Source: JBJHDF01 sp050486405
GTDB taxonomy: Bacteria > Pseudomonadota > Gammaproteobacteria > Pseudomonadales > Cellvibrionaceae
NCBI GenBank assembly: GCA_050486405.1
Contig: JBJHDF010000004.1
Location: forward strand, 124,001 to 188,000
Reading direction: 5' to 3'
DNA: 64,000 nt
Position numbers and translations under genes: made by a program. The stretch's first letter is position 1, and the number at the start of each line of letters is the position of its first letter. This document shows positions 50,653-59,454 of the stretch, one piece after another. The notes under the pieces were generated by a model, which was not told the origin of the DNA, did no database searches, and saw nothing but the letters and a program-made list of their open reading frames with translations.

Positions 50653-52214
50653 TCGACCTTGCCGGCGCGGTTCTGGATCACACGCTCCTGGTGGGCCTGG
50701 ACCGCTGCGGCGGGAAGATCACTCGGTGGCACCGCGTCCACTTTCTCACCGGTGCCGGCAGCCGCCGACACCAGGAAGCTGAAGTCCCCGCCCAGCGAAT
50801 ACTGCGCCACACCGTGACACCCCTGGCAACCACCCATATTGTTGGTCGTGGGCGGCACCGGTTGTCCTTCGACCAATGGCTTGGTGGTCAGGTTGTTGGT
50901 GCTGCGGGTATTGGTAAAGGTGGCTTTGCCAGTGCCACCGATATTGCCGCGAAACAGCTGAATGCCGGGTTGACTGCTCTCCACCACTATATTGGCCAGA
51001 TAGAAATTCGGATCCTCCTGGTTGCTGCTGGGAATGGCCTGCACTCCCTTGAGCCGGTAGTTGGCCCAAACCGAATTCTCATCCAGGGAGGTAATGAGTT
51101 GGTGCACCTGATTGTTGACATCGTTGACTTGGCTGATGATGGTCTTGGGCTGTACCACCACTACCGCATCCTGGGGCAGCTTGCCGGCGGGCGGCAAATT
51201 GTAGGTGGCCACCGCGTTGCTCGCGCCGCTCAGGCCGGGTTCGTTCTTGGTGTAGGCACCGTAGGGCGTGGCTGTGGGGTTGGTGGGCTCACCTTCGCCG
51301 TAAGCGAGATTCTGGGATGTCCAGACAAAGGCCGGGTCAATAATGTTGCCGGAATCATCCCGGGTCACGGCGTCCACATGCTCGAAGGTGGTGAAGATAA
51401 ACTGCGGATAGTTATCCGTCTTTTGAATAATGTGCAGGGCAATCAGCGCGAAGGTATCGGTTCTGACCTCGGGCACCTGGCCTTCCTCACCCACATAGTA
51501 AGTGGCTGTTGCCTGGTGATAGCGGCTGGGGTCGCTGTGCTTGATATCCTGCACCCGGCGCCAGGCGGCCTTGACTTCCATCACGCCGCTGGGAAAGTTC
51601 CAGCTCTTGTCCTTGCTGGGCTTGAAGCGGCCGTGGGCGTAGTTGGCCGCCACACTGTTGACCTTGGCCATGTAAAGCACGGGAAAGTTCGGCGCGTTGG
51701 AGAGCTTGTAGTAGAGGAAGTTTTGCCCGATCTGATTGGTTTCGTCGAGGTTGACGTACTGACCATTGCTCACGGTAAAACCTTCACCGCCGTCCGTTGC
51801 TGGCGCAAAGCGATACACCGGCGTTTTACCCACGGGTGACGGCGCCGGATCGCCCTTATAGAAGGGATAGGCTTCGGTGCGGTGATAAAAGCTTTCAAAC
51901 ACCACCGGGTTGCCCAGCAGTGGCTTAGACCCGCTGGCGATAAAACTCTTGCTGGGCTGCTCGCGCTTGGAGCCATCCTGCAAGGTGGCATCGGTCAGGT
52001 TGTTGGCGGCAATAAACAAACGCCAGGCGTAGTTGGCCAACTGCGTGGGGTCGGCCTTGGCAACCAGGTCGGAGGGAAAGGTGTAGCCATCCTGTTGCAA
52101 CTCCGAGGCCTGAATGGGTTTTCCGCTGTCGGTCCCGCCGGCCACTACCGGCCAGGCGATCAGAGACAAGACAACAACGGCCAGCAGCGACCCTGCTCTG
52201 TCAATCGATTTCAT
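50649..52214 (-). CDS. Secreted mono-haem cytochrome-c-like protein
   Basis: A 521-residue exported protein with signal peptide MKSIDRAGSLLAVVVLSLIA ending near VVAGG. A single c-type haem motif CQGCH is at about residues 463-467, near the C terminus. The large N-terminal part (ANYAWRLFIAANNLTDATL, WNFPSGVMEVKAAWRRV) matches a family I know only as uncharacterised. ATG 52214 has GAGG upstream. It lies 76 bp after the FmdE-like gene, so an electron-transfer role for the hyp-linked system is possible. Confidence 0.78.
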   Translation of the reverse strand: MKSIDRAGSLLAVVVLSLIAWPVVAGGTDSGKPIQASELQQDGYTFPSDLVAKADPTQLANYAWRLFIAANNLTDATLQDGSKREQPSKSFIASGSKPLLGNPVVFESFYHRTEAYPFYKGDPAPSPVGKTPVYRFAPATDGGEGFTVSNGQYVNLDETNQIGQNFLYYKLSNAPNFPVLYMAKVNSVAANYAHGRFKPSKDKSWNFPSGVMEVKAAWRRVQDIKHSDPSRYHQATATYYVGEEGQVPEVRTDTFALIALHIIQKTDNYPQFIFTTFEHVDAVTRDDSGNIIDPAFVWTSQNLAYGEGEPTNPTATPYGAYTKNEPGLSGASNAVATYNLPPAGKLPQDAVVVVQPKTIISQVNDVNNQVHQLITSLDENSVWANYRLKGVQAIPSSNQEDPNFYLANIVVESSQPGIQLFRGNIGGTGKATFTNTRSTNNLTTKPLVEGQPVPPTTNNMGGCQGCHGVAQYSLGGDFSFLVSAAAGTGEKVDAVPPSDLPAAAVQAHQERVIQNRAGKVD

Positions 52215-52290
52215 ATCGCTATCCTCATTGGTAATAGTAAAAAAGTGTGGACAGTCTGCCAGCGCGCCTTGTGGCGCCACCTGCACACTG

Positions 52291-52920
52291 TCAGGCAGAG
52301 GCTTCTGTCAAACCTGCCTCCGGATGCCAATCCGTGGTTTTGGGAATATCCCCCGGCGCAACAGCCTCCTCCATGGTCACCGAGAAGTTGTCGCTCAATG
52401 CGCCGTTCCATATACGGGCGGAGAGTGTCACCTTGAACAGTTCGAACAGACGTTTGTCTTCGTCGCTAACCTGGCCAAACAGGCGCTCCGTCAACTGGTA
52501 AAAGGACGGCGGTACAAAATCGTCCCGCAGCTTTACCGCAGCGGTTCTGCTGCCATCGCAGACCCACCACTCGAATTTCATTTCCGCGTTGCACATGCCG
52601 CTACAGCGGGGATTTTCCAGCACCTTGAGCCGCTCCCGGCGGCGACAACCGGTGACATAATCCAAGGCGTCGAGCACACCCGGACCGGGGTGGCCGCTGA
52701 CCAAATACAAATCCTCCCGGCACCAGAGCCCGTCGTCGGACAGCGCCAGAGCCGCCGCCTGCATGGCGCGGTAGCCCACCGCCGCTCCCCACCACAGGGT
52801 ACCGGCATGGGCGCTAACAGCGCCGTCGTAATCCAGGGTCAATACACTGTCGCCCTCGGCAATGCGCACCCGGGTGCCCTCGGCGGGCGGAAAATCCCGA
52901 ACAGAAAAACGTGTTGGCAT
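52291..52920 (-). CDS. FmdE-like protein
   Basis: A 209-residue protein with the FmdE-domain pattern: SAHAGTLWWGAAVGYRAMQAAALAL corresponds to the H-x-C-P-G-x-x-x-G-x-R region of FmdE, His38 kept and the Cys absent, followed by VSGHPGPGVLDALDYVTGC. Several Cys (RCSGMC) are later in the chain. FmdE domains occur with molybdenum or tungsten enzymes and metal handling. ATG 52920 has GAGGAG upstream and is 22 bp after hypE. Its place suggests it serves the hyp system. Confidence 0.65.
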   Translation of the reverse strand: MPTRFSVRDFPPAEGTRVRIAEGDSVLTLDYDGAVSAHAGTLWWGAAVGYRAMQAAALALSDDGLWCREDLYLVSGHPGPGVLDALDYVTGCRRRERLKVLENPRCSGMCNAEMKFEWWVCDGSRTAAVKLRDDFVPPSFYQLTERLFGQVSDEDKRLFELFKVTLSARIWNGALSDNFSVTMEEAVAPGDIPKTTDWHPEAGLTEASA

Positions 52921-52942
52921 GACATTCTCCTCAATGGTTTCT

Positions 52943-54010
52943 TCAGCAAATGCGCGGCAGTTGTTCGCCCACCAGCATGTCGACAATCCGGCGACCGCCC
53001 AGCACCGTGTTCATGGTCACCCGCCCCGCCCGACCGCCATCGATGACTGCACCGATCCGAGTCGCGTCCCGGCCCAGAGGATGCGAGCGCAGGGCCGCCA
53101 GCGCGGCCTCCGCCTCGGCGGCGGGCACCACGCATACCAGCTTGCCCTCGTTGGCCAGGTACAGGGGATCCAGACCGAGAATTTCGCAGAAGCCTTTGAC
53201 CTCCGGCCGGATGGGCGTCTGTGCTTCCACTATGTCAATGGCCACACCCGATGCCTCGGCCACCTCGTTCAGTACCGACGCCAGACCACCGCGGGTGGCA
53301 TCGCGAATAAAGCGGGTGGCGGGGGCAGCGGCCAAAATGGCGTCCACCAATTGGTGCAGCGGTGCGCAGTCACTCTGAATATCGGCGTTCAACGCCATAT
53401 CGCCGCGCGCCTTGAGAATGGTGGCACCGTGATCGCCCAGCAGGCCATTGACCAGCACAACGTCACCCGGTCTGGCACTGGCGGCGGACAGGTTGATGCC
53501 CGCGGGGATAACACCCACGCCTGCGGTGTTGATAAACAGCTTGTCGCAACTGCCACGATTAACCACTTTGGTATCGCCGGTTACCACCTGCACGCCCGCC
53601 TCCCGGGCGGTGGCGGCCATGGAGCCGACAATATCCCGCAGCGTGGCCACCGCAAGACCTTCTTCGATGATGACACTGCAAGTGAGATACAGGGGGCGGG
53701 CGCCACCCACAGCGAGATCATTGACCGTGCCGCAAATGGCCAGTTTGCCGATATCGCCGCCGGGAAAAAACAGGGGGTCCACTACGTAGGAATCCGTGGT
53801 CAGGGCCAGGCGGTCACCGCCCCGCTGCAACTGCGCCAGGTAAACCCGCGCCTGATCCTCCAGGCCGTTCAGCTCGGGATTGTCGAACGCCTCGACAAAC
53901 ACATCGTCGATCAGGTCGCGCATGGCTTTGCCGCCACCGCCGTGGGCGAGGGTGATAACCGAACTCGACAATTTTCCCCGGCGCCTGGGCGCTGTCATTT
54001 CTGCACTCAT
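52943..54010 (-). CDS. hypE: Hydrogenase maturation protein HypE
   Basis: AIR-synthase-fold enzyme that dehydrates a carbamoylated C-terminal Cys to a thiocyanate, the source of the CN ligands in [NiFe]-hydrogenase. 355 residues, full length. AHGGGGKAMRDLI at the N terminus binds ATP, and the chain ends in PRIC, whose last Cys carries the carbamoyl group, so it is chemically competent. Start overlaps the hypD stop by one base (TGATG). Confidence 0.96.
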   Translation of the reverse strand: MSAEMTAPRRRGKLSSSVITLAHGGGGKAMRDLIDDVFVEAFDNPELNGLEDQARVYLAQLQRGGDRLALTTDSYVVDPLFFPGGDIGKLAICGTVNDLAVGGARPLYLTCSVIIEEGLAVATLRDIVGSMAATAREAGVQVVTGDTKVVNRGSCDKLFINTAGVGVIPAGINLSAASARPGDVVLVNGLLGDHGATILKARGDMALNADIQSDCAPLHQLVDAILAAAPATRFIRDATRGGLASVLNEVAEASGVAIDIVEAQTPIRPEVKGFCEILGLDPLYLANEGKLVCVVPAAEAEAALAALRSHPLGRDATRIGAVIDGGRAGRVTMNTVLGGRRIVDMLVGEQLPRIC

Positions 54011-55173
54011 CAGGACACCTCCACAGCGGCAATGCGGTGCTCTTCCAGCTTGTCCATGTCGCCGTACTGGTAGTAGGCGGCGCAGGCGCCTTCGCTGGAA
54101 ACCATCAGCGCGCCCATGGGCGTTTCCGGCGTGCAGGCCTTGCCGAACACCTTGCAGTCCCAGGGCTTGATGGCGCCCTTGAGCACCTCGCCACACTGGC
54201 AGGATTTGGGGTCGGCGATGGTCACCGCGGGCAGCGCGAACTTTTGCTCGGCGTCGTAATCGGCCCAGTGCCCCCTGATGCGCACGCCGGAGTGATCGAT
54301 GGAACCCAGACCGCGCCATTCGAAGAACTCGCGCAACTCAAACACCTCGGCGATGGCCTCCAGGGCGACCCGGTTGCCCGCCTCCGGCACTATGCGGTTG
54401 TACTGGTTTTCCACCAGGGCTTCACCGCGCTCCATCTGTTTTAGCACCATCCAGATGGACTGCAGAATATCCAAAGGTTCGAAACCGGACACCACTATGG
54501 GTTTGCCGTAGTGCTCGGCAATAAAATTGTAGGGGCGGTTGCCGATGACCATGCTGACGTGGCCCGGCCCGAGAAAGCCGTCCAGTTTCAAATCCGGCGA
54601 ATCCAGTACCGCCTTGATGGTGGGCACTATGGTGATGTGATTGCAGAACAGCGAGAAATTTTTGATGCCCTCCCGGCGCGCCTGTAGCAACGTCAGCGCC
54701 GTGCTGGGCATGGTGGTTTCAAAACCCAGGCCAAAGAACACCACTTCGCGCTCGGGATTCTTGCGCGCCAGACCCAGTGCATCCATGGGCGAATAGACCA
54801 TGCGCACATCCGCGCCCTCGGCCTTGGCTTCGAGCAGACTTTTCTTCGAACCCGGCACACGCATGGCGTCACCAAAGGTGGTGAAAATAACCCGGGGATC
54901 TTCGGCCATGGCCACGCAGTCGTCCACCCGTCCCATGGGCAGCACACAGACCGGGCAACCGGGGCCGTGAATCAGTTCAATACAATCGGGCAGCATGTTT
55001 TCAATGCCGTAGCGAAAAATTGAATGAGTGTGTCCGCCGCACACCTCCATCAGATAGAGCGGGCGAACCTTGCCCGGCCCCCGGTTGCTCTGCACCCGTT
55101 TGGCCAGCTGACCGATTTCCGCAATCAACACCCGGGCCTTGTCGGGATCGCGAAACTCATCCACGTATTTCAT
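54010..55173 (-). CDS. hypD: Hydrogenase maturation protein HypD
   Basis: Fe-S protein scaffold on which Fe(CN)2(CO) is assembled with HypC. 387 residues. All family Cys motifs are visible: EVCGGHTHSIFRYG, HGPGCPVCVLP and the C-terminal CQCGEVLKG...CKVFGKACTPETPMG region that binds the 4Fe-4S cluster. Nothing suggests decay. 15 bp after the SIS gene. Confidence 0.96.
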   Translation of the reverse strand: MKYVDEFRDPDKARVLIAEIGQLAKRVQSNRGPGKVRPLYLMEVCGGHTHSIFRYGIENMLPDCIELIHGPGCPVCVLPMGRVDDCVAMAEDPRVIFTTFGDAMRVPGSKKSLLEAKAEGADVRMVYSPMDALGLARKNPEREVVFFGLGFETTMPSTALTLLQARREGIKNFSLFCNHITIVPTIKAVLDSPDLKLDGFLGPGHVSMVIGNRPYNFIAEHYGKPIVVSGFEPLDILQSIWMVLKQMERGEALVENQYNRIVPEAGNRVALEAIAEVFELREFFEWRGLGSIDHSGVRIRGHWADYDAEQKFALPAVTIADPKSCQCGEVLKGAIKPWDCKVFGKACTPETPMGALMVSSEGACAAYYQYGDMDKLEEHRIAAVEVS

Positions 55174-55188
55174 GGGTTTTCCCCCTGC

Positions 55189-55893
55189 TTATGGTTTTCC
55201 GCCTGTCTGCGCAGGCAGGCGGCCTCTTTGATCCGCCAGCAGCGTGTGCACCAGATCCCACAGAATGTGGTAGATGGCGACGTGACACTCCTGGATGCGA
55301 TGAATACTGTGACTGGGTACCACCAGGCAGTGGTCCAGCCCGGCGCGCAGCATTTCGCCGCCGTCGCCCCCCGCCAGCCCGATGGTGGCGGCGCCCTTGA
55401 TCCGGGCCTGTTCGAAGGCGTTGATCAGGTTGGCCGAGTTGCCGCTGGTGGACACACCGAGCAACACATCTTCCGGGCGCATAAAGGCGATAACCTGACG
55501 ACTGAATACCTCGGCAAAACCCACATCGTTGGCAACCGCCGTCATCATGGTTTTGTCCATGGTCAGGTCGTAGGCCGGCAACGCTGGCCGCCCGGCGGTA
55601 ACCGGGTGCTGAAACTCCACCGCTATGTGCGACGCGTCGCTGCTGGAGCCGCCATTACCCATGGTGTACAGGCGCCCGCTGGCCTGGTAGCAGCGCGCCA
55701 GCGTGCGCGCCGCCGCTACCACCGCGGCCGCCTCGGCGGCAAAAAATTGCTCCACCAGTTGTCGGTGCTCGTCGGCTTTGCGCTGCACCGACGCCTCGAG
55801 CGCCCGATCCAGGGCTTCGGGGTCCTGGGGTCGCGCCGACAGAAACGGATAGAGAGACGCGAGATGTTCGTCGTTGGCGTGAGCATCGGTCAT
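55189..55893 (-). CDS. SIS-domain phosphosugar isomerase-like protein
   Basis: A 234-residue GmhA-like SIS protein: MGNGGSSSDASHIAVEF, VSTSGNSANLINAF and the C-terminal HILWDLVHTLL are typical of sedoheptulose-7-phosphate isomerases. ATG 55893 gives the normal N terminus. Genes of this type are found in some hyp operons, where the role is unclear. It lies between hypC (13 bp) and hypD (15 bp). Confidence 0.88.
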   Translation of the reverse strand: MTDAHANDEHLASLYPFLSARPQDPEALDRALEASVQRKADEHRQLVEQFFAAEAAAVVAAARTLARCYQASGRLYTMGNGGSSSDASHIAVEFQHPVTAGRPALPAYDLTMDKTMMTAVANDVGFAEVFSRQVIAFMRPEDVLLGVSTSGNSANLINAFEQARIKGAATIGLAGGDGGEMLRAGLDHCLVVPSHSIHRIQECHVAIYHILWDLVHTLLADQRGRLPAQTGGKP

Positions 55894-55906
55894 GGCGCTG
55901 ATCCCG

Positions 55907-56185
55907 TTACTGCGCGCCCAGGCGCATGGAGTCGAGTTCTTCCTGCATTTCACCCAGCTCGTTCAGGATTTCCAGCGTGGCCCTGGCCTCGGCCTCGTCG
56001 ATACGACTCATGGCAAAGCCCACATGCACCAGCACCCAACTGCCGACGCAACTTTCCAGCGGTTCCCCTTCCGGCGCCACGCAACTGAGATTGACCGCCC
56101 TTTGCACACCGCCCACATCCACAATGCCCAGTTGCAATTGCTCGTCGCTGATATCAACTATTTTTCCCGGAATGCCCAGACACAT
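55907..56185 (-). CDS. hypC: Hydrogenase maturation chaperone HypC
   Basis: Small (92-residue) OB-fold chaperone that delivers Fe(CN)2(CO) from HypD to the large subunit. The essential N-terminal Cys2 in MCLGIPGKIV is intact, as is VGSWVLVHVGFAMSRID. It is separated from hypF by an unusual 514-bp stretch. Confidence 0.96.
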   Translation of the reverse strand: MCLGIPGKIVDISDEQLQLGIVDVGGVQRAVNLSCVAPEGEPLESCVGSWVLVHVGFAMSRIDEAEARATLEILNELGEMQEELDSMRLGAQ

Positions 56186-56699
56186 AATTTATTCTCCCCG
56201 TTGCTGGCCTGATCTGTTCTCAGGCCATGTAAATATCCTGGTTCAAAGAACCCGGTTTTTCCTGACGCCCCCTACGTAAGGGGGCTTGTCGTTTCTGTCG
56301 CCTTGGGTGCCACCGACGTAGGTTGGCGCAGTGCTTCCGGGACTCGCCGTGAACCCCTCCCTGGGGGCTCGCACACCGCCGCCCCTAGGCGCTCCCGTCG
56401 CTTCGGGACACTTCCCACATCCATGTGGGTCGTCCATGCGGTGTACGGTCCGCATCTAACCGCTCCGCTCCGGCCCCGACCTCCTTTAACATCGTCACTT
56501 CGAACTGGGTAAAAACAGAGCGCAGTACTTTCAGGCTTAAGGGATTGGGGCTCGAGCGGAGCGGTTAGATACAGACCTTCGCGCGCGGGAAGCGCGTGCA
56601 GAGCCCCCAGGGATGGGTTCTCGGCGTGTCTCACACCCCTGTACCGCAAGCCCGTACCCATCTCCCTTACGAAGCACCCTGCCAAAGGCGCTACCGACC
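56186..56699. other. 514-bp structured non-coding stretch between hypF and hypC
   Basis: No convincing gene. It holds a perfect 17-bp inverted repeat (56454-56470 / 56554-56570, ATCTAACCGCTCCGCTC), a 7-bp palindrome CCCACAT-CC-ATGTGGG (56414-56429), a GCCCCCT/AGGGGGC hairpin (about 56263-56281) and a short GGTTC/GAACC hairpin beside TTTTT (about 56241-56260). Its dense palindromes and lack of coding bias suggest a repeat insertion splitting the operon, possibly with a promoter for hypC. A 143-codon minus-strand frame here is not credible as a gene. Confidence 0.6.
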
Positions 56700-59102
56700 T
56701 CACTGGCCGACCAGCTTAGTGGCACCGTGCAGCCAACGAGCGGCAGCCACCGCTGCCTGCCCAAGGGACAGGCCGCCGTCGTTGGCCGGCACCCGCGCCT
56801 GGGTCAGGCAACGGTAGCCCCGCTGGGCCAGCAACTCGCTGCTGCTCTCCAGCAACCAGCGGTTCTGCAGGCAGCCGCCGGACAGTGCCACGGCGGAAAA
56901 ACCCAAACCCTCTTCGGCCAACACCCGCTGCAAGCGCTCGACACCGGACACCAGCGCCATGGCCAGACCGCCGTGAAAACGACCCGCCACCCACTGCGGC
57001 GATACACCCTGCTCCAGATCCGCCAGCAGTTCCCGCCAGAGCGGCGCCGGGCTCAAGCCGAAGGGAACACCGGAACGCTCCGGTTCCAACCAGGCAAAGT
57101 GGTAGGCCGGCTCGCGGCCGGACAACACCGCTTCCAGGTGCGCCGGGTCCACCAGTGCCTCCAGCGCCATGGCGCCCTGCCCCTCGAACTCGGCAAAGTC
57201 CCGCGCCAGCCCCAAAGCCGCCGCCACCGCGTCGAACAAACGGCCGCAGGAACTGGCCGGCGGCACATTCAACCCCGCCGCCAGCATTTGCTCGATCAGC
57301 GTCAGGGGTTTTTGCCGCAAATAATGGGCGAGTTCGCTGTCCCCGTGCGCATCGAGAAACGCCGGCCAACCCAAGGCCGCGACGATATGGGCATAGGTGT
57401 TCCGCCAGGGCTGTTGAATCGCCTGGGCGCCGCCGATCATGGCCACCGGGCTGAAGCGCGCCAGGCGACGAAAGCCCCGGTAATCCGCCAGCAGAAATTC
57501 GCCGCCCCACAGGGTCTGGTCGGCGCCGTAACCCAACCCGTCCAGCGCTATACCCAGTACCGGGTCGGCCGCGATACCCACCCGGTTTTCCAGCAGACAA
57601 CTGGCGATATGGGCGTGGTGATGCTGCACTTCGCAAACCGGCAGGCCCTGCTCGCCGGCATTGGTCCGGGCCAACTTGCCGGAGAGGTACTCCGGATGCA
57701 TATCAACGGCCAACAAGGCGGGATTGAAATCGTAGAGTTCGCGGTAAAGCGCCAGATTGCGCTCAAAATCGTCCAGGGTTGCGGCGTTTTCCAGATCACC
57801 CTGGTGTTGCGACGGTATCGCCATGCCGTCCTTGAGCAGACAGAAAGTGGCTTTCAACTCACCGCCATAGGCGAGGATCTGCGGCGCTCCGGCAAAGTCT
57901 TCGGGCAGTTCCAGCGCCTGGGGTGCATAACCCCTGGCGCGCCGCAGCAAGCGGACTTCGCCGGCCATCACCCGCACCACCGAATCATCGATGCGGTTGG
58001 CGATATCCCGATCGTGCAGCAGCAACAGATCGGCAATGTCGGGCAGCAGCGCCCTGCCCTGCTCCAGGTCGATGGCCTGTGGTTCGCCGGAGCGATTGCC
58101 GCTGGTCATCACCAGGGGTCCACCCATGCGACGGCACAGCATCAGATGCAAGGGAGTGTAGGGCAGCATAAAACCCAGCAAGCGGGAACCGGGCGCCACA
58201 ACATCGGGCAGTGGGCAATCACTTCTGACCGTCAACAGCACCACCGGGGCCGCCGCGCTTTGCAGTGCTTGCCGCTCCGGCGCGGACACCTGACAGTAGC
58301 GCTCAACCCCGGCCATATCCGGCGCCATCAGGGCAAAGGGTTTGGCGTTGCGCTGTTTCCTCTGCCGCAACTGCCGAACCGCCCGGGCGTTGCGGGCATC
58401 GCACACCAGATGAAAGCCGCCCAACCCCCGCAGTGCGAGAATACCGCCGTCATTGAGTGTCGCTACCGCCCGTTCGATGATCGCCTCGCTGTCACCGGGC
58501 GGCGGCAGATCGCCGGCACCGTCTCCCTCCAACCAAATACGCGGCCCGCAGGCGGGACAGGCAATGGGCTGGGCGTGAAAGCGGCGGTCCTCGGGGTTGT
58601 CGTATTCGCTGCGGCAAGGGCCGCACAGAGAAAAATCCGCCATGGTGGTATGGCAGCGATCGTAAGGCAGCCCCCGGACGATGGAAAATCTCGGGCCGCA
58701 ATGGGTGCAGTTGGTAAACGGATAAAAGTAGCGGCGCGCCCCAGGATCCAGGCATTCGTCCCGGCACTGGGTGCAGATGGCGGCATCGGCCGTCACCCGG
58801 GATTTTTGCCCGCCGCCGCGGGAATGAATAATGCGAAAGTCTGGAAAACCAACCGGAGCGGACAACGGCAATATATCGATGGACTCAACCCGTGACAGCG
58901 CCGGGGCGACAGTGGGCAACTGCGCCAGAAACTGCTCGACCCGATCCGCCAGCCCGGAAATGCGAATTAACACGCCATCGCCGTCGTTGCACACATCGCC
59001 GCGCAACTGGCTGTCGCGAGCCAGGCGCCACACCGTGGGGCGAAAGCCAACGCCCTGCACCGTGCCCCTGATCCGTACTTCCTTGGTCACTGTTCGGTTC
59101 AT
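56700..59102 (-). CDS. hypF: Carbamoyltransferase HypF
   Basis: Makes carbamoyl-adenylate from carbamoyl phosphate and transfers the carbamoyl group to HypE, the first step to CN ligands. About 800 residues: N-terminal acylphosphatase-like domain (RGTVQGVGFRPTVWRLA), two zinc-finger pairs (CTQCRDEC...CTHCG and CGPCRSEY...CPACG), a YrdC-like domain, and a Kae1-like C-terminal domain (HHHAHIASCLLEN, ALSGGCLQNRWLLE). All parts are intact. ATG 59102 is preferred (GGA 6 bases upstream); 59108 and 59126 are alternatives. Confidence 0.95.
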   Translation of the reverse strand: MNRTVTKEVRIRGTVQGVGFRPTVWRLARDSQLRGDVCNDGDGVLIRISGLADRVEQFLAQLPTVAPALSRVESIDILPLSAPVGFPDFRIIHSRGGGQKSRVTADAAICTQCRDECLDPGARRYFYPFTNCTHCGPRFSIVRGLPYDRCHTTMADFSLCGPCRSEYDNPEDRRFHAQPIACPACGPRIWLEGDGAGDLPPPGDSEAIIERAVATLNDGGILALRGLGGFHLVCDARNARAVRQLRQRKQRNAKPFALMAPDMAGVERYCQVSAPERQALQSAAAPVVLLTVRSDCPLPDVVAPGSRLLGFMLPYTPLHLMLCRRMGGPLVMTSGNRSGEPQAIDLEQGRALLPDIADLLLLHDRDIANRIDDSVVRVMAGEVRLLRRARGYAPQALELPEDFAGAPQILAYGGELKATFCLLKDGMAIPSQHQGDLENAATLDDFERNLALYRELYDFNPALLAVDMHPEYLSGKLARTNAGEQGLPVCEVQHHHAHIASCLLENRVGIAADPVLGIALDGLGYGADQTLWGGEFLLADYRGFRRLARFSPVAMIGGAQAIQQPWRNTYAHIVAALGWPAFLDAHGDSELAHYLRQKPLTLIEQMLAAGLNVPPASSCGRLFDAVAAALGLARDFAEFEGQGAMALEALVDPAHLEAVLSGREPAYHFAWLEPERSGVPFGLSPAPLWRELLADLEQGVSPQWVAGRFHGGLAMALVSGVERLQRVLAEEGLGFSAVALSGGCLQNRWLLESSSELLAQRGYRCLTQARVPANDGGLSLGQAAVAAARWLHGATKLVGQ

Positions 59103-59454
59103 TTCCATTCCGTCATCGATGGTCATCCATTGCTGCCGACAGCGATACCTGTGTCGGCACAAGTCCAAAGCACCGCGCAAATGCAAGCTTTCCTTTGCTT
59201 TCCCGGAGCCTTTATATTTGTCTATCCCGGGGCCAGCTTAGTTTATTTGCAAAAGAGTTAGCAAACTTTTTTGGTATTTCCGCTGCGTAATAATAATCCG
59301 AAATAGATAACCACAATTTATATTTCTTTTTGTAGCCGCAGATGACCGCTACGAATCAATTATGGTGCAAGGATTATTTACATCTACATTACCATGTCTG
59401 CTAGTATGAAGACCGCCACCGCCTTCGGAACCAACACCTTCGGCAGATAACAAT
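59103..59454. promoter_or_regulatory. AT-rich divergent promoter region between hypF and the hydrogenase-like gene
   Basis: A 352-bp stretch far richer in A and T than its surroundings. Facing right, TTTACA (59377-59382) and TAGTAT (59402-59407) form a candidate promoter (19-bp spacing) about 50 bp before the hydrogenase-like ATG. Facing left, A/T-rich runs around 59225-59330 could hold the hypF promoter. No clear FNR box was found. A single divergent control region fits coordinated expression of both arms of the locus. Confidence 0.6.

Noticed and set aside
56272..56703. 143-codon minus-strand frame between hypF and hypC
   Set aside because: No ribosome-binding site, low-complexity translation and dense palindromes point to non-coding repeat DNA.
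59406..59450. 14-residue leader peptide before the hydrogenase-like gene
   Set aside because: An ATG at 59406 opens a short frame, but it starts within the candidate -10 box, so it would probably not be transcribed, and it has no ribosome-binding site.
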